This document shows positions 29,060 to 37,620 of a stretch of DNA of 64,000 nt, piece by piece; within the stretch, counting starts at the first letter, position 1; each line of letters starts with the position of its first letter. Made by a program: the position numbers and the translations under genes. The DNA is from Planctomycetota bacterium (GTDB lineage: Bacteria > Planctomycetota > Planctomycetia > Pirellulales > Pirellulaceae). The DNA lies in the NCBI GenBank assembly GCA_016872725.1, contig VGZC01000010.1:54922-118921 (forward strand), read 5' to 3'. The notes under the pieces were generated by a model. That model made no database searches and was not told where the DNA came from. It saw only the letters and a list, made by a program, of their open reading frames with translations.

Positions 29060-31341
29060 GAGGCCCTCCGCCGCGCACGGGCGCGTTCCGCCATGAATGC
29101 ATCGAAGGAATCGGCGACATAACCGAGCATGTCCTCCCGAAGTCCAGGATGCACGCCGATCCAAAACGTCTGACGCATGATCCGATCGGTATTGGCGAGC
29201 GGTCCCGCGACGCGATAGACGGCATCGCGGTACGCGGGCTGCCGGATGAGGTTACCGCCGAACAGGAGGCGGGTCACGATCTTGCGCGATTCCAGGAACT
29301 GAACGAGTTCCAACCTGGAATAGTCGGCGTCTTCGCGCACGGTGATCGGAAACCCAAACCAGCTCGGTTCGCTTCCGTCCTCGCGGATCGGGAGGATCAG
29401 ACTCGACGCGTGCCGCGCCAAGCGATTGCGCAGCAGCCTCCAGTTGGCTCGCCGCGCCACGGTGAACAGGTCGAGTTTTTCGAGCTGGGCGACGCCGACC
29501 GCTGCCTGCATGTCGGTGAGTTTGAGATTGTAACCGATGTGCGAATACGTGTATTTGTGATCGTAGCCGCGGGGCATGTCGCCGAGTTGCCATTGGAACC
29601 GTTTGCCGCACGTGTCATCGACGCCTGGGGCGCACCAGCAGGCTCGCCCCCAATCGCGCAGCGACTCGACCGCCATCTTCAGCTTCGTATTGTCCGTCAG
29701 AACGCAGCCGCCCTCGCCCATCGTGATGTGGTGGGCCGGATAGAAGCTGGCGGTCGCCAGATCGCCGAATGAACCGGTCGGCCGTCCTCGATACGTGCTT
29801 CCGACGGCGTCGCAGTTGTCCTCGATCAGAAACAGATCGTGTTTCCTCGCGATCGCGCGGATTCCATCGAGATCGAACGGGTTGCCCAGCGTGTGCGCAA
29901 GGATGATCGCGCGCGTCCTCGGCCCAATCGCCTCGGCGACCCGCGCGGCGCTCGCGTTGTACGTTCCCATCTCGACATCGACGAAAACGGGGACAAGCCG
30001 GTTCTGGAGGATCGGGTTGACGGTCGTTGGAAAGCCGGCGGCCGCCGTGATCACTTCGTCCCCTGGCTTCAGTCGCCGATCGCCGAGCAGTTCCGACGTG
30101 AGGGCCGTCACGGCGAGCAAATTCGCGGACGAACCCGAATTGCAGAGCAGCGCGTGCCGGACACCCATGCGCCGCGCGAAATCAAGCTCGAACCGTTCGG
30201 CGTATCGGCCCGCGGTGAGCCAGAAGTCGAGCGACGCATCGACGAGACGGCGCATTTCCGACGCGTCGAACTTCTTGCCCGAGACCGATACGATCGATTT
30301 CCCGGGTTGAAACGCGCGCGCCGATTCGCCGAACGAAGCGCCATGGTATTCGGATACGAGGTCGAGGATCCGCGCGCGAAGCCGATCGGCGCGCGTCGGG
30401 CCCGCGCCGCGCGTCGGTTCGGCCGCCGGCGCGTCGATCGACTCGCACGCGGTCGCGAGCGAGTGGAGGCCGGCGTCGAGCGTCCATTGGGGGGCCCAAT
30501 CCAGGTCGCGCCGAGCCGGTTCGATGTCGACCACCAGATCGCGCTCGCCCCGTCGCCCGGATGGACCATCATCGCCGACGTCGATGGCGAGACCGGAATG
30601 AGCCGCCAAACGACGCGCCGCGTCGCCAAGCGGCGTCGTTTCTCCGGAACCGATCGCGTAAACGCGGCCGTCGATCCCCGGCCGGCACGCCGCGCAGAGC
30701 GCTCGTGCAAGATCGTCCACGTGAAGCATGTCGCATGTGCGATGGGGGCTGCCCAGTCGGATCGGCTCGCCATGGCGCAGCGCGTCCACGATCGTCGGAA
30801 GCAGCTTGTCGCGCGGTTGCCCTGGTCCGTAGACCATCGTGGGTCGAAGCGTCACGACGGGGAGTTCGAAGGCGGCGCGGAACATGGCCGCGAACTGTTC
30901 GAGCGAGCGTTTCGCCGCCGCGTAAGGGGAAGCCGGAGGTTCGTTCTCGCAAGCCGCTTCGGCCGAACTGACCAGTACCAGCCTCCGGAGATTCGGCCGG
31001 CCCGTCAGTACGCTCATCAGATGCACGCCGGCGCTCAGCGTGTGGGCGAGCATGTCGGGCACGAGGTCCGGTTCCGGACGCGCGGTAACGCGCGCGGCGA
31101 GATGGAAGACGAACTCGGGATCAATTGCATCCACCATGCGGCGCACCGAGCCCGAATCGCACAAGTCGACTTCGACCGGTTGGACACCCGCGGGTACGCC
31201 TTCGACCGATCTCGCCGCGCCGTGAACGTCCGCGCCGATCCCGACGAGGCGCCGCGCGAGGGCTCGTCCCACAAACCCGCGGACGCCGGTCACGAGGATG
31301 CGCCGATTCCGCAGCTCCACGTCATTCCAGGACGTATGCAT
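29056..31341 (-). CDS. Fusion of an NAD-dependent SDR and an RfbH-type CDP-hexose 3-dehydrase
   Basis: This 761-residue polypeptide joins two enzymes. Residues about 1-300 are an extended SDR ([20 protein letters not shown]; YxxxK as [13 protein letters not shown]). From about residue 335 it is an RfbH/DdhC-like PMP enzyme: [69 protein letters not shown] and [14 protein letters not shown]. In that last motif His takes the place of the aldolase-type Lys, the known mark of E1 dehydrases that remove the C3 hydroxyl of CDP-4-keto-6-deoxyglucose. The start overlaps rfbG by 52 bp; a GTG at 31320 is also possible. The partner reductase (RfbI) is not in the window. Confidence 0.88.
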   Translation of the reverse strand: MHTSWNDVELRNRRILVTGVRGFVGRALARRLVGIGADVHGAARSVEGVPAGVQPVEVDLCDSGSVRRMVDAIDPEFVFHLAARVTARPEPDLVPDMLAHTLSAGVHLMSVLTGRPNLRRLVLVSSAEAACENEPPASPYAAAKRSLEQFAAMFRAAFELPVVTLRPTMVYGPGQPRDKLLPTIVDALRHGEPIRLGSPHRTCDMLHVDDLARALCAACRPGIDGRVYAIGSGETTPLGDAARRLAAHSGLAIDVGDDGPSGRRGERDLVVDIEPARRDLDWAPQWTLDAGLHSLATACESIDAPAAEPTRGAGPTRADRLRARILDLVSEYHGASFGESARAFQPGKSIVSVSGKKFDASEMRRLVDASLDFWLTAGRYAERFELDFARRMGVRHALLCNSGSSANLLAVTALTSELLGDRRLKPGDEVITAAAGFPTTVNPILQNRLVPVFVDVEMGTYNASAARVAEAIGPRTRAIILAHTLGNPFDLDGIRAIARKHDLFLIEDNCDAVGSTYRGRPTGSFGDLATASFYPAHHITMGEGGCVLTDNTKLKMAVESLRDWGRACWCAPGVDDTCGKRFQWQLGDMPRGYDHKYTYSHIGYNLKLTDMQAAVGVAQLEKLDLFTVARRANWRLLRNRLARHASSLILPIREDGSEPSWFGFPITVREDADYSRLELVQFLESRKIVTRLLFGGNLIRQPAYRDAVYRVAGPLANTDRIMRQTFWIGVHPGLREDMLGYVADSFDAFMAERARARRRAS

Positions 31342-32396
31342 GATTCGTATTCCGCGATTTGTTCGAGTGTGACCTCGCGAGCATCCTCTCCGTCCCGGAC
31401 GACGCGCCGGTACCATTCCACGGTCCATTCGATCGCCGAGGAAAAATCGAGTCGCGGTGTCCATCCGAGAACGCGTCTCGCCTTGCTCGTATCCAGATGA
31501 AGCCATCGAGCCTCGTGCGGCGCGGCGCCGGTCGCCGAGTCGATCCGGTGCGAGCCTCCCCATCGCGAGGCCACCTCCGCGACGATTTCCGCGACGGGAA
31601 CCTCGTCCGAAGCATCGGGGCCGAAGTTCCACGCCGAATCCCATACGCGCGGCTGGCCGTGCAGGCGCCGCGCGACCATCAAATAGCCCCGCAGCGGTTC
31701 GAGCACATGCTGCCACGGACGAACGGCGCGCGGATTGCGAATGCGCGGAGGTTCATGCCTCGCCAAAGCGCGGATGAGATCGGGTACAAGCCGGTCCTCG
31801 GCCCAGTCGCCGCCTCCAAGCACGTTTCCCGCGCGAACCGTGGCCACACCGATCGTTCGTCCATCCTCCCTGAAGAACGACCTGCGATAGGCCGCCGTCA
31901 CCAGCTCCGCGCACGCCTTGCTCGCACTGTACGGATCGTGCCCGCCCACCGGGTCCTCTTCACGATACCCCCAGATCGATTCGCGGTTCTCATAGCACTT
32001 GTCGCTCGTCACGACGACGACCGAGCGGACACTCGGCGCCGCGCGGACGGCGTCGAGGAGTTGGACGGTGCCCATGACATTGACGGCGAACGTCTCGGCG
32101 GGGGCCGCGTACGAACGCCGGACGAGCGGCTGGGCCGCGAGATGAAACACGACCTCAATCGCGTGCTCGGCGAGCACGCCCGCGATCCGAGCGCCGTCGC
32201 CGATTTCGGCTCGAAGGTCCGTCACATCCGTTCCGACCCGCGCATCCTCGAAAAGGCTCGGTTGAGTCGGCGGGTCGAGCGCGTATCCCACGACGTGGGC
32301 TCCGAGTCGGCGCAGCCAGAGCGCGAGCCAACTTCCCTTGAATCCGGTGTGGCCCGTCACGAGCACCCGACGATCGCGCCAGAACGCGGCTTCCAT
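31290..32396 (-). CDS. rfbG: CDP-glucose 4,6-dehydratase
   Basis: The 368-residue SDR has [20 protein letters not shown], the form of the NAD-binding motif typical of CDP-glucose 4,6-dehydratases, then [27 protein letters not shown] and the catalytic [11 protein letters not shown], plus [19 protein letters not shown]. It makes CDP-4-keto-6-deoxyglucose. The start at 32396 has AAGGAAA upstream and lies 23 bp after the rfbF stop. The C-terminal 17 codons overlap the next gene. Confidence 0.94.
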   Translation of the reverse strand: MEAAFWRDRRVLVTGHTGFKGSWLALWLRRLGAHVVGYALDPPTQPSLFEDARVGTDVTDLRAEIGDGARIAGVLAEHAIEVVFHLAAQPLVRRSYAAPAETFAVNVMGTVQLLDAVRAAPSVRSVVVVTSDKCYENRESIWGYREEDPVGGHDPYSASKACAELVTAAYRRSFFREDGRTIGVATVRAGNVLGGGDWAEDRLVPDLIRALARHEPPRIRNPRAVRPWQHVLEPLRGYLMVARRLHGQPRVWDSAWNFGPDASDEVPVAEIVAEVASRWGGSHRIDSATGAAPHEARWLHLDTSKARRVLGWTPRLDFSSAIEWTVEWYRRVVRDGEDAREVTLEQIAEYESCIRPGMTWSCGIGASS

Positions 32397-32419
32397 ACGT
32401 TTCCTTGCGCCAGCTCCGC

Positions 32420-33190
32420 TCACGCAGCCTTGCGCCACGGCGCCGCGCCTTCACTCCATAGCCGCTCGAGGTATCGCACGTCGCGAAGTGTGTCCATACA
32501 CTGCCAAAAACCGGCATGGCGGTACGCGACAAGCTGCCCGTCGCGCGACAGGGCTTGAAGCGGCTCGTGCTCGAAAACGACCGAGTCGCCGTCGATGTAG
32601 TCAAGCACTTCCGGTTCGAGCACAAAAAATCCGCCGTTGATCCATCCGTCGCCGATCTGAGGCTTTTCCTGAAACCGCGTGACAAGATCGCCGAAGAACG
32701 TCAGTTCTCCGAACCGGGCGGGTGGGCGAACGGCGGTTACGGTCGCGAGCTTTCCGTGGCGCCGGTGAAATGCCACCAGCGCTCGGATATCGACGTCGGA
32801 CAGCCCGTCACCGTACGTCATCAAGAACGTGCCGCCGCCCAGCCAGGGGCCGATTCGCCGGATGCGCCCGCCCGTATCGGTCCCCGCTCCCGTATCGATC
32901 AGGTCGACGGTCCAGTCTTCCCGAGCGTCGTCGTGCGACGTGACGGAACCGGTCGCGAGTTCCACTCGAAGGCTCCCGCTCAGCCGATGGTAATTGAGGA
33001 AGTAGTTCTTGACCACTTCTCCCTTGTAGCCGAGCGCCACGACGAATTCGGCGAATCCATGCGCCGCGTAATGACGCATGATGTGGTGCAGGATGGGCCG
33101 GTCACCGATCTCGACCATCGGCTTGGGCTTGACGGCCGTTTCCTCCTGCAACCGGGTCCCCAATCCCCCTGCGAGGATGGCGACTTTCAT
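32420..33190 (-). CDS. rfbF: Glucose-1-phosphate cytidylyltransferase
   Basis: The 256-residue nucleotidyltransferase begins MKVAILAGGLGTRLQEETAV with KPKPMVEIGDRPILHHIM, the classic sugar-nucleotidyltransferase signature in its RfbF form, and has FLMTYGDGLSDVDI (metal-binding Asp) and GWINGGFFVLEPEVL. It makes CDP-glucose from CTP and glucose-1-phosphate, the first step for CDP-deoxyhexoses. AGGGAAGGAA precedes the start at 33190. It begins the four-enzyme CDP-sugar run that continues through rfbG, the fusion and the epimerase. Confidence 0.96.
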   Translation of the reverse strand: MKVAILAGGLGTRLQEETAVKPKPMVEIGDRPILHHIMRHYAAHGFAEFVVALGYKGEVVKNYFLNYHRLSGSLRVELATGSVTSHDDAREDWTVDLIDTGAGTDTGGRIRRIGPWLGGGTFLMTYGDGLSDVDIRALVAFHRRHGKLATVTAVRPPARFGELTFFGDLVTRFQEKPQIGDGWINGGFFVLEPEVLDYIDGDSVVFEHEPLQALSRDGQLVAYRHAGFWQCMDTLRDVRYLERLWSEGAAPWRKAA

Positions 33191-33381
33191 GGCGTCGTTC
33201 CTTCCCTGGTTTGAGCGGCGGCGAGGCCGATCGAATGCCGATCGCCCCACGGCACGGCCATTGATATCACAAAGTGAAGAGTCCACCAACAGCAGATTCG
33301 CCACCGCCCGGCTGTCGAAGGTCGGATGCGTCTCCGGACGCCGTGCCGCGGTTCGAGCGGGTTCAACCGCCATGCCGCCCT

Positions 33382-35184
33382 CTACGCCGCGCGAACGCGT
33401 CTTCGCGGGTCCCGCGCTTCGCTTCCGCTCCGTGCCCGAGCCGCATTCGCCCTGAGGGCGCGCACCGTGTTTCCGGGGTCGTGCAAGGCCTTCCAGGTCC
33501 GAGCGAAGGCGCGCGCCGTCGCGACGTAGTGCGGGTAGTGGTCGAACACTTCGCGGAGCGCGTGCGAGAATTCACGCGGACTCGACGCGATCGCGCCGAC
33601 CTGTCCCAAAGGGATCGATTCCATGCGATCACCGATCGATCCGAGGGTCACATCGAGCCCGGCAAGTTGGATCGGTTCAGCACCATAGGCGATCTCAACC
33701 GAAACCCGCATCGAGACGGCCGATGGAGGCACGGGGATGATCGCGGGCGTCGGGACGCCGCGACGCATCCGCCAAGGCCCGATCACCGTTTCCCGCCGCG
33801 CCGTGCCATTCGGCGCGTCCCCCGAGGACTCGGCCACGATCCGAATGTAACGGCCCGACGACGGTTCCTCCCACGACGCGCGGACCACCAGATGGGTCGC
33901 GCCGCGCGGAACGGCCAACACGGTGTCGAGCCGCTCGGAATCGGCCGCTTGGGACAGACGAATATGGGCTCGGCGGTGGAGAGCCTCGGGCGTGAGTCCG
34001 TTGATGAGATCCGCTTGGTATGCGTGGATGGAATCGGCGAGTTGTTCGGCCAGCCAACAACCGGCGGGAACGACAACCGGAACGCCGGCGGCGAGCATTT
34101 CGACCAGTACGCCGCTGCAACGCGTGTAATAGCGGTGATTGTCGTACAGGAACAGGCCGATGTCGGTCTCCGCGACCAGTTCCATGTACTCGCGCCTCGG
34201 AAGCGGGAACGGCACGCGGCGCACCGGTTCGGGCGCGCCGCGCCGAGCGTTCCGGTCCGGAACGCGGACCCGCGGCGCGGAGTCCGATGATTGAACGATA
34301 AGTTGAAGACGCCCCGCTCCGAACCCGTCGTCCCATAGCGAGTCGACAAGTTCGGCGAATTGACCGTACCCCTTCTCGGGCCGAACGCATCCCGCGCACG
34401 TCACGCGGAGCGGTTCCAACGGCCTCGGCCGATGCGTGATTCCGCCCAGCCGAGGATTGACCGGGTAAGGAATGGACTCGAAACGCCCGGCGGCGAGTTG
34501 GTTGTATTGTTCGGCAAGTGGTTCGGACGTCGCATAACGATATACCGTGTGCTCGGGAATGCGCGCGAATTGCCTTGCGAAATGGTCGCGCATCGCAACG
34601 GTCCGAAACGCCTGTGAGCCGTAATCGGGTTCACGCCCCTCCAGAAAATTGAAATGGAACTGCAGATGCCAGACGAAGTCGCGCGTCTCGGGCGTCGACG
34701 CCAGGAACTCGGTCAAACACTCCAGATCGAACTCCGTCATCGTCGGAAAGAACAGAATGTCCTCTTGCCGGATCGAAAGCGCGCCCCACCATCGCCGGCA
34801 CGACGCGTCGAACGATCGGATGCGGCGGCGACGACGGCGCGCGTATTTCCAGTCCCAATATCGGTTGGGAAGATCGCGAAGGAACCCGGCGACGCGGCGC
34901 CCCGGCCGGTAGTCGCGCCATGGAGTCGCGAGCGGTTTTCGAAAGTCGGGCGGCCGACTGCCCGCTCCGCAAAAGACGGTGTAGTGGTTGTAGCTTGAGT
35001 GCGCGAAGAGCGGCACGACCGTCCATTGCCGCCCGATCTCCTCGGGTGGTTCGAACTGGGCGTTGGTCACCAGGACCGGTTCATAGCCCGACGCCTCCGC
35101 CGACTTCGCGACGTTCACGTCGTATTCGAAATGATGACCGTCCACCCCCGTCAACGAATGGTCGATCAATACAAATCGCGCCAT
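33382..35184 (-). CDS. GT-B fold glycosyltransferase
   Basis: The 600-residue protein starts MARFVLIDHSLTGVDGHHFEYD. It has a GT-B-type second domain: LRVTCAGCVRPEKGYGQFAELV, then the family-1/4-like ETDIGLFLYDNHRYYTRCSGVLVEMLAAGVPVVVP, in which ML..G.PVV resembles the donor-binding motif. An extra C-terminal region of about 170 residues follows (ATHLVVRASWEEPSSGRYIRI, beta-rich), probably a sandwich domain. It lies 192 bp upstream of rfbF and diverges from the ABC exporter. A 15-bp direct repeat (CTTGTTCAAGCCGCC, 35200-35229) lies just before the start. Confidence 0.82.
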   Translation of the reverse strand: MARFVLIDHSLTGVDGHHFEYDVNVAKSAEASGYEPVLVTNAQFEPPEEIGRQWTVVPLFAHSSYNHYTVFCGAGSRPPDFRKPLATPWRDYRPGRRVAGFLRDLPNRYWDWKYARRRRRRIRSFDASCRRWWGALSIRQEDILFFPTMTEFDLECLTEFLASTPETRDFVWHLQFHFNFLEGREPDYGSQAFRTVAMRDHFARQFARIPEHTVYRYATSEPLAEQYNQLAAGRFESIPYPVNPRLGGITHRPRPLEPLRVTCAGCVRPEKGYGQFAELVDSLWDDGFGAGRLQLIVQSSDSAPRVRVPDRNARRGAPEPVRRVPFPLPRREYMELVAETDIGLFLYDNHRYYTRCSGVLVEMLAAGVPVVVPAGCWLAEQLADSIHAYQADLINGLTPEALHRRAHIRLSQAADSERLDTVLAVPRGATHLVVRASWEEPSSGRYIRIVAESSGDAPNGTARRETVIGPWRMRRGVPTPAIIPVPPSAVSMRVSVEIAYGAEPIQLAGLDVTLGSIGDRMESIPLGQVGAIASSPREFSHALREVFDHYPHYVATARAFARTWKALHDPGNTVRALRANAARARSGSEARDPRRRVRAA

Positions 35185-35444
35185 GGTCCGTGGACAATCC
35201 TTGTTCAAGCCGCCCTTGTTCAAGCCGCCGAGCACCCCATCCTCTCCGCCCCCAACCAACGATTTCTGGACGCGGGACGGCGAGCCTAACGAAAAGTCGG
35301 GAACGCCGTCAAGAGCGCGCCCGCGGGACGGCAAATCGGCAATCGAACCGATCCAATACGCCGTTGGTGATTTTGGGCCGATCTGGTACAAAACCCGTTC
35401 GGTCGTTCGTTCCCGCGCCCGACACGCGGTCGGACCCAGGTTCC

Positions 35445-37442
35445 ATGGATGGACGTTTTGCAATGCCCTATTTCCTGCGCGCGCTGCGGCTCACTCTGCG
35501 ATACCGAGCCACGCTCGTTGGCTCGATCGCCTGTTCTTTCCTCGTCGCCGTCTTGTGGAGCGGCAACATCGGAGCCCTCTATCCGGTCTTCGAAGTCGTG
35601 CTCAAGAACCGCTCGCTGCAGGCTTGGATCGCCGAGGAAATCGATTCGTCGCGGGCGAGGATCGCCGACCACGAACAACGACTCGCCGACTTGCGCCGCG
35701 GCCGAGGCGGTTTCGCCGATCGACGCACGGAACACGCACGCGAGGCCGACCTCGATTCGGAACGCCGGTTCCTCGAACGATCGATCGCGCTGCGGCCCTG
35801 GATCGACCACTACCTTCCACGCGATCCGTTCCGAACCGTTGTGCTGATCGTCGGTGTCCTGATGAGTGCGACGCTCGTCCGCAACCTGTTCCTCGTCGGA
35901 AACCTACTGCTCTCCGCGCGACTGAATCAACTGGTCGTCGTCGACCTCCAACGCCGGTTCTACGGACATGCGCTCCGCATGGAGCCGTCGCTCTTCGGGC
36001 AGCGCGGGACGTCGGGCATGATGGCCCACATGGGAGCCGACATCGGGGGAGTGGGCAACGGGCTGAACCAGTTGTTTGGCGGAGCGATCCGTGAACCGCT
36101 CAAGATCGCCGCGTGCATCGCCGGCGCCGCGATCGTCTCGTGGCGGCTGCTCGCCGTCTCGCTCCTCCTCGCGCCGCTCGCCTTCGTCCTCCTGCGGAGT
36201 TTGGCGATGTCGATTCGCCGAGCGACGCATCGGGCCATGCAGGATGGGCTCTTGATGAGTCAGGTCGTGCACGAGACGTTCCAGGGGCTGTCGGTCGTCC
36301 AGTCGTTCACGATGGAGGAGTTCGAGCGGGCGAGGTTCTCCGGAAAAGCGCACGATTGCATGCGGCGCGCCATGCGAATCGTCTACTACAACGCGCTTTC
36401 CAAACCGGTCACCGAGGTCCTGGGACTCACCATCGTCTGCATCGCATTGATAGCCGGCGCCTACCTCGTGCTTACGCAGAATACGCACATCCTCGGCGTC
36501 AAGATGTGCGAGCGGCCGATGGGCTTGCCCGCGCTGCTCGTCTTTTACGGTTTGCTGGTCGGCATCAGCGATCCGGCGCGGCGGCTGTCCGATATTTTCG
36601 GAGCCATCCAGAGCGGCGTGGCCTCGGCCGAACGGCTCTATCCGATCCTCGATACCGAACCGACCGTCCACGACCCTCCACAACCGGTATCGGTCGCCCG
36701 TCCGCACGCGAGCCTCGCGTTTGAAAACGTCGAATTCCATTACACGCCCGAACAGCCCGTACTGCGCGGCATCGACTTGCGGATCGCGTTTGGCGAGTCG
36801 GTGGCCATTGTCGGACCGAACGGGTGCGGCAAGACCACGCTCGTCCATATGGTGCCCCGTTTCCACGATCCGACGCGCGGCCTCGTCCGACTCGACGGCG
36901 TGTCCCTGCGCGACATGGCGCTCAAGGACCTTCGTGGCCGGATCGGCATCGTGTCGCAGCAGTTCACGCTGTTCAACGACACGGTATTCAACAACATCCG
37001 TTACGGTTCGCCGGCGGCCACGCGCGACGATGTCATGGCGGCCGCGGAAAAGGCCCATTGCCACCGACTCATCGAACGGCAGCTCGAACGCGGCTACGAA
37101 ACGATCGTCGGCGAGAGCGGGAATCGCCTTTCGGGCGGACAACGGCAACGGATCGCCCTGGCGCGAGCCTTCCTCCGGGATCCCGAGATCCTGATCCTCG
37201 ACGAAGCGACGAGCCAGGTCGATTTGGAGAGCGAGCAACTCATCCACAAGGCGCTCGAGGAATTCGCTCGGCGCCGCACGGTCATCATGATCACGCATCG
37301 GCTCTCGACACTCGCGCTCGCCAATCGAATCGTCGTCATGGACGCGGGCCGCATCGTGGATTGCGGCTCGCATGACGAATTGACCGCGCGATGCGACGTC
37401 TATCGGCGGCTCCACGAGATGCAATTCCGTCGCACGGCCTGA
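35445..37442 (+). CDS. ABC exporter, fused membrane and ATPase domains (MsbA-like)
   Basis: The 665-residue protein has an exporter-type transmembrane domain (TM helix YRATLVGSIACSFLVAVLW; later VVLIVGVLMSATLVRNLFL) and a C-terminal nucleotide-binding domain with Walker A GPNGCGKTT (about 455), signature LSGGQRQRIALARAF (about 561) and Walker B ILILDEATS (about 582). Between TM1 and TM2 is a charged, probably coiled-coil periplasmic insert (SSRARIADHEQRLADLRRG and following). It probably flips a lipid-linked glycan made by the adjacent locus. ATGs at 35445 and 35463 are both possible starts. The ORF upstream of them lies antisense to the glycosyltransferase and is rejected. Confidence 0.92.
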   Translation: MDGRFAMPYFLRALRLTLRYRATLVGSIACSFLVAVLWSGNIGALYPVFEVVLKNRSLQAWIAEEIDSSRARIADHEQRLADLRRGRGGFADRRTEHAREADLDSERRFLERSIALRPWIDHYLPRDPFRTVVLIVGVLMSATLVRNLFLVGNLLLSARLNQLVVVDLQRRFYGHALRMEPSLFGQRGTSGMMAHMGADIGGVGNGLNQLFGGAIREPLKIAACIAGAAIVSWRLLAVSLLLAPLAFVLLRSLAMSIRRATHRAMQDGLLMSQVVHETFQGLSVVQSFTMEEFERARFSGKAHDCMRRAMRIVYYNALSKPVTEVLGLTIVCIALIAGAYLVLTQNTHILGVKMCERPMGLPALLVFYGLLVGISDPARRLSDIFGAIQSGVASAERLYPILDTEPTVHDPPQPVSVARPHASLAFENVEFHYTPEQPVLRGIDLRIAFGESVAIVGPNGCGKTTLVHMVPRFHDPTRGLVRLDGVSLRDMALKDLRGRIGIVSQQFTLFNDTVFNNIRYGSPAATRDDVMAAAEKAHCHRLIERQLERGYETIVGESGNRLSGGQRQRIALARAFLRDPEILILDEATSQVDLESEQLIHKALEEFARRRTVIMITHRLSTLALANRIVVMDAGRIVDCGSHDELTARCDVYRRLHEMQFRRTA

Positions 37443-37454
37443 TTTCACTTCATC

Positions 37455-37573
37455 GCCACGCCCGTAGCCACCGTCGCCCGTAGCCACCATCGCCAGACGG
37501 TGGCTGAAGCGCGCGACGATTCCACGCTCTGGCGAGCGTGGCTACGGGCATCCACGCTTTGGCGAGCTTCGCC
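37455..37573. repeat. REP-like palindromes between convergent genes
   Basis: Two hairpins are clear: AGCCACC (37482-37488) with GGTGGCT (37499-37505), and CCACGCTC (37522-37529) with GAGCGTGG (37534-37541). A degenerate third copy (about 37552-37573) and repeated CCCGTAGCCACC near 37460-37488 accompany them. The region separates convergent genes and may serve as a bidirectional terminator; the sequence type (GTAGCCACCxTCGCC) looks like a dispersed intergenic repeat. Confidence 0.7.
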
Positions 37574-37620
37574 ATCGGTCGCCCCGCCCTCAAGGCGAGT
37601 CTCACCCGGCCGTTCGCGCG

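Noticed and set aside
29839..31500. 553-codon plus-strand ORF opposite the SDR-RfbH fusion
   Set aside because: Complement of a conserved enzyme; no motif of its own.
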